A stretch of 9,024 bases of DNA, taken from contig CALGGY010000065.1 in assembly GCA_937915785.1 (NCBI GenBank), positions 1 to 9,024 of the forward strand. Direction: 5' to 3'. The position numbers and the translations under genes were made by a program. The stretch is from an uncultured Bacteroidales bacterium (GTDB lineage: Bacteria; Bacteroidota; Bacteroidia; Bacteroidales; P3). The notes beneath the pieces are model-generated. The model had not been told where the DNA came from. It searched no databases and saw only the letters and a program-made list of their open reading frames with translations. This document shows positions 1 to 9,000 of the stretch, one piece after another (positions within the stretch are counted from its first letter, which is position 1; the number at the start of each line of letters is the position of its first letter).

Positions 1-2
1 CT

Positions 3-3000
3 CAAAGTACAGGGGCTTCGTCCACTACTTACTCTGTTTGGCCGGGCCAGTACCGCTGGTACAGCTGGATTGGCCAAAACCCCAACTGCCCCAATGTGTC
101 CAACCTCGCTTACTCCACAGCCACCAATACCCTTACATGGACTGCCGGCGGTAGCGAAACGCAATGGCGTGTGGAATATGGCTCGGTTGGTTTCACCCAA
201 GGCACGGGCACAACCGCTCTTGTAACTACCACCCCCTCGCTCACTCTTGCCAGCGCCCTTGCAGGCGGCGACTACGACTTTTACGTGCGTCCTCTCTGTA
301 GCGCGGCGGATTCGGGACTTGCCACGAAATTGGTGGTAACCATCCCCTGCGGTGGCTCCGGTACTCAGGCCGACCCATACCTCATCTGCAACGAGGCCGC
401 TCTGCGTGCCCTCGCCACCACGGTGAACGGCGGCAACAACTGCGCCGGTATCTACTATCGTGTTAGTCAGAATATTGCTCTAACACAGCCGTTCACTCCC
501 ATAGGCACAACGCAGGCCCTCGCTTTCCAAGGCACACTGTACGGCGGCGGACACACCATCTCCAATCTGAGTATGGACGTAGCCACAAGCAACCTCAGAG
601 GCTTATTCGGAGTTATAAAAAATGCCTACATCGACTCCCTTACCGTGAGCGGCACCGTTACTGGCAACGACACAGTGGGCGGACTTGTGGCTTCCTCCAA
701 CCATTCCACCATAGTGGGATGTGTGAACAACTGTACCATCGGCACCTACAGCAACTCGCGCTGGCATGGCGGTATTGTTGGCGCCGCACACCGCAGCCGT
801 ATCATAGGCTGTGTGAACAACGGCACCGTTCAGGGGGCACAGATATGCCACGGCGGTATAGCGGGTTTCGCCAACCTTGCCACCACTTTCCGCAATTGCG
901 TGAACAACGGCACCATCGAAGGGCAGACCTACTACCACGGCGGTATTGTGGGCTACAAGCCCGAAACCGCCACCACCTACAACGACAGCGTGGGATTTTT
1001 CGGCTGCGTTAACCGTGGCACTGTCGAAGGCTCGTACCAAACGGGCGGTATCTGCGGAAACTCGGCTTTCTGCCACTACGACTCGTGTGTGAACAACGGC
1101 ACCGTTACCGGCAGCTACCGGGTGGGCGGTATTGTGGGCTACAGTAACGCCGACGCCACACACATCATCAAAATAAGGCATTGCACCGACAGCGCCGCCG
1201 TTACAGGTACATACAATGTGGGCGGTATTTCCGGATGGTCGAGCTACACGGTGTTCGACAGTTGCCTGAACCATGGAGTGATTTCGTCGACATCAACAAC
1301 TGCAGGTTCGGGCTATGCCACCGGCGGTATTGCGGCTTACGCCGAATACACATCGTTCAAGCACTGCCAGACCGACGCCGCTTCGCAGGTGCGGGGCTGC
1401 CAGTACGTGGGCGGTATTGTGGGATATGCCCATTATAGGGATACACTGATAAAATGTTCCAACGCCGGAGTGGTTGGAGGGTACAACAACTCGTCCAACT
1501 CGTATCGCGGCGGCATTGCCGCAAGTCTGTATGGTGAAGCCGTGGCCACTGTGGGCTATATGGATTCGTGCGTTAATACTGGCACGGTGTCCGGGACCAC
1601 TTACCTTGGCGGTTTGGCAGGCCAGGCATACCAGTCGCAGATATACGGCAGCCGCAACAGCGGAACGGTAACCGGCACGCAATACACCGGCGGTATTGTT
1701 GGCCATGCGCAGGGTACCAATGCCACAACCCTCCGCACCGTTATCGACCACTGCCAAAACAGCGGCGCCATCACCTCCACCTCCACCGGATACGTGGGCG
1801 GTATGGCGGGATACATCACATACACCCGTGTGGACTCCTGTTTCAACACCGGCAATATTAGCGGTCCAGGATATACTGGTGGTATAGTGGGACAACTGTA
1901 TATAGTTTCGGACATCACCCGCTGCTCCAACCGTGGCGCGGTGCGCTCAGGCTCGTACACCGGCGGCATTTTAGGTAATGTTTATTCAACAAACTCTACC
2001 TACCGAAACATTAAATACAACATCAATTCAGGCAAAGTTTCATCGTCGTCACAATACGTGGGTGGTATAGTAGGTGGAAATCTTTATTATACCTATTTGG
2101 ATTACAACGTGAACCATGGCGACGTGTCGTCGACCTATCCGGGTGCGGCATACGTGGGCGGTATTGCAGGCAGCCAGACTACCGGAGGCTATGTGCGATA
2201 CAACCTCAACGCCGGGCTGGTGAATGCCTACGGCAATAATGTGGGCGGTATCACCGGCACAGGCGCCAGCGCTACATTGACAGCATACAACCTCAATGTG
2301 AACAACGTTACGGGCGCCTCCAACGTGGCAGCTATCTCTGGCTCGGGTGCGCCGGCAACCAACAACTATTGGGACAAACAGATGTGTCCCACCACCTATT
2401 GGTATGGAACCACGGCCAATGCCACCTACGCCAAGGAGACCAACGACCTTGTGGGCGTGGCCACTTATCCCGGCACAGCCTATTTCACAGCCGTTACCAG
2501 CAAATATCCCATCCCCACAGGACTGCAGGACAGTCTTGGGGCAATAGTGGCGGCTACCCCTGTGATGCTGCAAAACAGCGAGAATGTGAACGCCGTTGTT
2601 ACCAACTTCCCTGTTGACATCAGCCAGAGCGTTTCGTGGACTTCGAGCAACCCCTCGGCCATCAGCGTGGCGGGCAATGCGGCCACCGTAGGCACAGCGG
2701 GCATCACCACTTTCACGGCTGCCAACGGCGGTGTGGAGAAACACATTATATTAATAGTAACCCCCACAGCTTTCTGCGGCGGCACGGGCACCAAGGTGGA
2801 CCCCTACCTTATCTGCACACCGGCCCAGCTCGACAGCCTCGCCATGTTTGTGAACAACGGCTTTGATTTCCAAAACACCTATTTCCGCGTGGTGAACGAC
2901 CTCAATATGGTGAACTACCAGCCGTGGCGTATCATAGGCAACAACACCAATCATCCTTTCAAAGGTCATTTCGACGGCGACGGACACACCATCTCCAACC

Positions 3001-6000
3001 TTGTGGTGAACACCGGCACACCCACCTACTGCGGTTTGTTCGGTTATGTGATTGGCACCAGCTCCGACACATGCCACATACACGATTTCACAATCAAGGG
3101 CTCGCTTGCAGGCGGCTCTTACACCGGCTCGGCAGTGGGTTATATTGAATACGGCAAGGTGGCCAATGTTACAAACTTTGCAACAATTTCAGGTTACAAC
3201 AACTATCACGGCGGTATTGTGGGTAGGGCAGCATATACCGATGTGGTGCGTTGCGTAAACCGTGGCAACGTAACCGGCTCGCTGTACACCGGCGGTATTG
3301 TGGGTTATGCCACAAGCGGCAACCGCCATATCGACACCTGTGTGAACTCCGGCGTTGTGTCGTCCAGCAACACATACGTGGGAGGCATAGTGGGCAATAT
3401 GAGCAACTACTACGTGCAGAACTGCAGCAACAGCGGCGACGTTACCTCGTCAAGCACCGCTGCACAGAGTTATGTGGGCGGTATTGCCGGATATATGTTC
3501 AATACATCGTATGTGCGCTACAACCTCAACGGCGGCCTTGTGAAAAGCAACGGCGGCAGCGTGGGCGGTATCGTTGGTAGGGCAGTGGGTACGGTAACGT
3601 ATAACCTTAATGTGAACAACGTTATAGGCGGCGGCACCAACATAGCCGCCATTGCCGGCGAAGGCTCGGCCAGCGCCGTGGGCAACTCCAACGCTTGGGA
3701 CAAACAGATGTGTCCCAATAAATATCTGTGGGGCGCCACCACCAACGCCAGCTCGCAATACACCACTGCCCAGCTGGTGGGTACGGCACGTCCCTACACC
3801 AACCAGTTTGTTGCCACTCCCGGCTTGTATGGCATACCCGTGGGCATCAGCGACTCCATAGGCGCCAAACTGGCGGCCACTCCGGTAAACCTCAACGCTC
3901 CCGAATATGTGGACAGCACCGCCACCAACTTCACCCTCGGCACCGCCAACGGCGTAAGCTGGACCAGTAGCAACACCACAATGCTCACCGTTTCGGGCAG
4001 CAACGCCACCGTGGTGAATGCCGGCGTGGTAACCCTTTCGGGGACAACGCAGGGACTTACCAAACACGTGCGCATTCTTATCCGCCCGATGTTCTGCGGC
4101 GGATCGGGCACGCAGGTGGATCCTTATCTGATTTGTACTCCCCAAACTCTCGACTCCCTCGCCCTGTTCGTGAACATGGGTATGGACTTTGCAGGATGCT
4201 ATTTCCGCGTGGTGAACGACCTCGATATGTTTATCATAACCAACTACCGTATTGTGGGTAGCTCGCAGTCCACTCCTTTCCGAGGACATTTCGACGGCGA
4301 CGGACATACCATCTCCAACCTGCTTATCAACAATACGTCCAACTATCGCGGTGTGTTCGGTTATGTGACAGGCTATGCCGACAACGACCGTGCCGAAATT
4401 CACGACCTTATAGTTCGCGGTATTATAAACGGCGGCCACAATACCGGCGGCGTGGTGGGATATGCCAACTACTGCGACCTGTACAAACTTACCAACTACG
4501 CCACTTTCAATACTGGATACAGCTATCGTGGAGGTATTGCCGGCGTGGCTTACAACAACTGCCGTATCGACAGCTGCTACAACTACTCCGACGTGCCGGG
4601 CTCACAATACGTGGGCGGCATTGTGGGGCAGACATATAACTATGTGCATGTTTCCAATGTGGAAAATACAGGTAATGTTACAGCCACAAGCCAATATGTG
4701 GGTGGTATTTTGGGACACCAATACAGCAATGGCTCCATACGCAATGCTGTAAACAGCGGAAATGTTTCCTCTACATACACAGCACAAGTAAATCTCGGCG
4801 GTATAGTTGGATACCAATATAATTACGATACCATCGAAAACTGCCACAATACGGGTGATGTATCTTCTACTTCTACTTCTTATTATTTAGGCGGTATTGT
4901 TGGTTACAAAAATAACTATGGTTTTATCCGAAACAGTTCCAACACAGGTTATGTTGCGGGTTCGTATGGCTTGGGCGGTATTGCGGGATATATGAGCTCA
5001 TACCAGTTCCTGAACAACTGTAAAAATACTGGTAATGTGACAGGAACTTCCTACTATGTGGGCGGTATTGTGGGTTATTATTCCAGTGGAAACAACTCCC
5101 TTACAAGTGCTTACGAGGTTAAGAACGACACCAACACCGGCAAGGTGAGCGGTAGCTATCATGTTGGAGGTGTCGTAGGTTACGGAGAATATTGCCGCAT
5201 ACGTTCCTGCGAAAACAGGGGAGATGTTGCGGGTACATCATACGGTGTTGGCGGTATTGTGGGTTACAATTACAATTACAGTATAGTTTCAGGAACCAAC
5301 AACTATGGCAACGTTAAATCCATTTCCACATCCAACACAACTTTAAGCACAAACACAGGTACGGGCGGTATAGTGGGTTGCAGCCATTACAATGCTGCCG
5401 CCAACGTAGCCACAATAGATTCCTGCAACAACTACGGTGATGTTACTTCTTCGGCATACTATACCGGCGGTCTCGTGGGTATGAATTATTTCTATGGGCA
5501 TATCAACAAATCGTTCAACTTTGGAAAAGTTACAGGTGCTTACTTCACAGGCGGTGTGGCAGGTATGAGCTATGGCGGCACAAGCGCAACGGAACTAAAC
5601 AACGCCCACATCATCAGCAGCGGCAACAGCGGCGAAGTTAACGGTACTTACTACGTGGGAGGTGTCGCGGGTAGAAACGGTAATTCTTCAAACGGATACT
5701 ATTCATATATTGTTGGCAGTGTAAACCACGGACGTGTAACAGGCACCAACTATGTTGGCGGTATTGCCGGCTACAACTACGGTTATGGTAGCACTACATA
5801 CAGAGCCAAGATAACAGGCTGTCTCAACGCGGGTGTTGTGGAGGCTTCCGCCAACTACGCAGGCGGTATCAGTGGCTATACCTACACAAGTACCTGCGCC
5901 ATTCAGGAATACAACCTCAACGTGGGCAACGTGAAAACTCCCGGCGCCTACAAAGGCGGTGTGGACGGCTACAGCTACGCTCCCACATCGTGCTACTACG

Positions 6001-9000
6001 ACACCATGCTGTGCCCCGTTTCCAACGACTACTACAACCACGCCGCCGGCTCCACTGTGGCCAAACGCACCTCGGCCCTCACCGACGGCACTTTCAACCC
6101 AAGCGCAACTTATTTCACAGCCACGGCCGGGCTCTATCCCCGTCCCACGGCCATTGCCAACCATCCGGCAACAATACTTGCCGCAACTCCGGTGTTCTAC
6201 AGCGAACCCGACCTCAACAACACCGACAGCGTTACCACCTGCTACACAGTGGGTACCGGCAACAACGTAACGTGGACCTCACTCAAACCCATGGTTACAA
6301 CCATCACCGACACCCTCGGCGTGCCAATTTCCGTGGGCGACTCAACCATTGTGGCACATAAGGACAACCTAACCAAAGAGGTGGATGTGCGTGTAACCTT
6401 CGCTCCGGCGATAAACACTTTCACATATCCCACCATTATCGACACCATAGGCAAGCACTTTGGCGGATACATGCCCTCGCTCACAGGCTCGTGCCTCTAC
6501 TCCAGCCCCAACCTGCCCGAAGGCCTTACCATCAACCCCAACACAGGCGAAATCTCCGGTATGGTGCTGGATACCATAAAGACTTCGTTCAACGTGATAG
6601 CCTCCTGCTCGGGATGTGTTATGGCTCAGGCCATAGTTAATTGCACCATTGTTCCCATGCGCCTCTGCATTGGTGCCACATACACAGTGCCCGCCGGCGA
6701 AACTTGGTACTACGACGATCAATTTACTAGACCAGTTACAGGAAGTACAATAACCATTACCGACACCACGGTGCTTTACGCAAAAGCGGAGCCAACTCCC
6801 GTTACCGTAGATTTTAGCTATACAGGCACCACACAGGTGTTCAATATTCCCGGCGGCGCCGACACCCTGCTGCTGCAAGTGTGGGGCGCTCAAGGCGGTT
6901 ATCGTACAACTGCCACCAATGCTGGCAAGGGTGGTTATTCCGAAGGTACTTTAGAGGTTCCTCAAGGATTGGCAAGCCTTTATGTGAACATAGGCGGATT
7001 TGGAGGGACATCCAACTCCAGCACCGGCGCTCCCGTGGTGGGCGGTTGGAACGGCGGCGGTTACCGTTACGGATACAAAGGCGGTGGCGGTGCTACCGAC
7101 ATCTCGGCACAGGGTACTGCGGGTACCACTGCATGGAACACATCCAACCACTTGTATTCGCGTATCATCGTGGCAGGTGGCGGCGGCTCCGATGGAGCAA
7201 CCGGTAAAATGGGCATGTATGGTGGTGGACTTGCTGGCGGTGAAGCTACACAAAGTTTTGGATACTATGGTTTCGGAGGAACACAGACCGGCAATACCGG
7301 CAGTACAGCGTTGAACGCTGCGCAAATCACAACAAATGCCAATACCAACTCATGTGCCGGCGGCTTTGGTTTCGGCGGATTCGGATACTATGTGAGCAAT
7401 GGATACGGTGGCGCAGGTGGTGGCGGTTGGTATGGCGGCAGTGGCGCCAACCCCGACGCTAGCGTCGACGACGACCGTGGCGGCGGTGGCGGCTCAGGTT
7501 ATGTTTACACCGCAGCCACAGCAGCCAACTATCCCGCAGGATGTCTGCTCAACCCCGATTATTACCTTATCAATGCCCGCACCATTGCAGGCAACGAAGA
7601 TTTTCCCAATGTTTCAGGTACAGGCAACGAGACGGGGCACGAAGGCAACGGCTATGCACGTATAACCTATTTCGAATACCCCTCGCCAAAGCTCATTATC
7701 ATCAACCCATATCCCGAAGTTACAGCACGTATTTCGGGCGACACCAATATCTGCGACCCGGGCGCCCAGGCCAAACTTACCATCGATTTCACCGGCGGCG
7801 CTCCCTACCGATACCGCATTACCGGCGACAACGCCGACCGCACTTCCAACACCGACCACGTGGAAATCTTGGTTTCTCCCACTCAATCCACGGTATATAC
7901 CGTTACCTACACCTCGGCGGTTACTGGCTGTGAGGCCGACAGCGCACGTCGCATGGGTCAGGCTTTGGTGGAGATTTGCAACAACCGCATCATCTGTGCC
8001 GGCGACACCGCTTTCCTGCCAGGCGCCTACACTTGGTACTACGACGCAGGCCTCAACGTGCCCGTAGGCGACACCATCGACTTCCCGTCGCAGACAAAGA
8101 CCTACTACCGCACAGGAGGATTATCCTACACGGTGAACGTGCTGCCACGCGCAACGGCAACAATAAAAGACACATTATATAATATATGCGACAACGCAAC
8201 AATAAACCTTGAGATAGAATTTACGGGCCAAGCTCCGTTCACATACCGCCTAACAGGCGATGTGGCCGACCGCACAGCAAACTCCAGCAGGGTTGTGATA
8301 CCCGTACAGCCCGACTCCAGCCTGCAGTACCGCATAACCTCGTTCACCGATGCTGTAGGACGTTGCGTGGAGATAGAAAATACCTCTACCACAGTGCTTT
8401 ACTGCGACCAGCCTATCATCTGCGAGGGCGACACCATTTGGTTGCAAGGCTCGTGGTTCTACGACCAGGCCATGACTCGGCCCGTGCTTGAGCCTTTCAT
8501 TGTGCCAACGTCTACAACTACTCTTTACCGCATACCCTGCACTCCCGACACCTTCAACTTCCGCTACACCGGCGATGTGCAGACCTTCACTGTTCCCGCT
8601 GGTGTTGACAGCGTTATAATGCAGGTTTGGGGAGCACAAGGCGGCGATGTTATAAGCGGATACTCTGGCAATACATGGTATGGAGGCCATGGCGGCTATT
8701 CAACCGGTATAATGAAAGTGAATTCGGGAGATCTCCTCAATGTATATGTGGGACAAAAAGGCGGCAATGGTTCAGCTGGTACAGGACAAACCACTGCTGG
8801 TTGGAATGGCGGAGGAATAGGAGGCAACAATACAAATGCTTCTTATTTCAAAGCTGGTAGTGGCGGTGGAGCTACCGATATTCGTGTCAATGGAACAACA
8901 CTGAATTCTCGTGTTATAGTGGCAGGTGCAGGTGGTGGTGCTGGATATGGAGCCGCATCGTTGACTGTTTCTGGAGGTAATGGAGGTGGTAATAGTGGTA

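Noticed and set aside
719..1012. Short + strand open frames in the other two frames (for example 719-1012, 3251-3580, 7541-7933)
   Set aside because: These are out-of-frame shadows of the repeat-coding gene. They are Arg/His/Gln-rich, show no recognisable domain or ribosome binding site, and the sense frame is continuous across them.
660..2369. CRISPR array or DNA satellite
   Set aside because: The recurrence of GGCGGTATTGTGGG-like words at about 80-base spacing looks array-like, but the words are in frame, vary by synonymous changes, and encode the GLUG core. The intervals are coding, not spacers.
2967..2986. Calcium-binding EF-hand or dockerin loop from the DGDG motif
   Set aside because: FDGDGHTISNL is the conserved entry segment of GLUG arrays. 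The following residues lack the 12-residue EF loop spacing.
3450..4439. Long open frame on the - strand (329 codons), plus similar - strand frames at 603-1274, 1293-1895 and 2049-2744
   Set aside because: They lie fully opposite the giant sense gene. Its G/C-ending codons and scarcity of TTA, CTA and TCA leave the antisense frame open. Their repeated 'HNTA' pattern is just the mirror of the GLUG codons.
7021..7500. Collagen-like or silk-like repeat
   Set aside because: The glycine runs lack G-X-Y periodicity and proline, and sit between conserved strand motifs of the PF12810-type domain.
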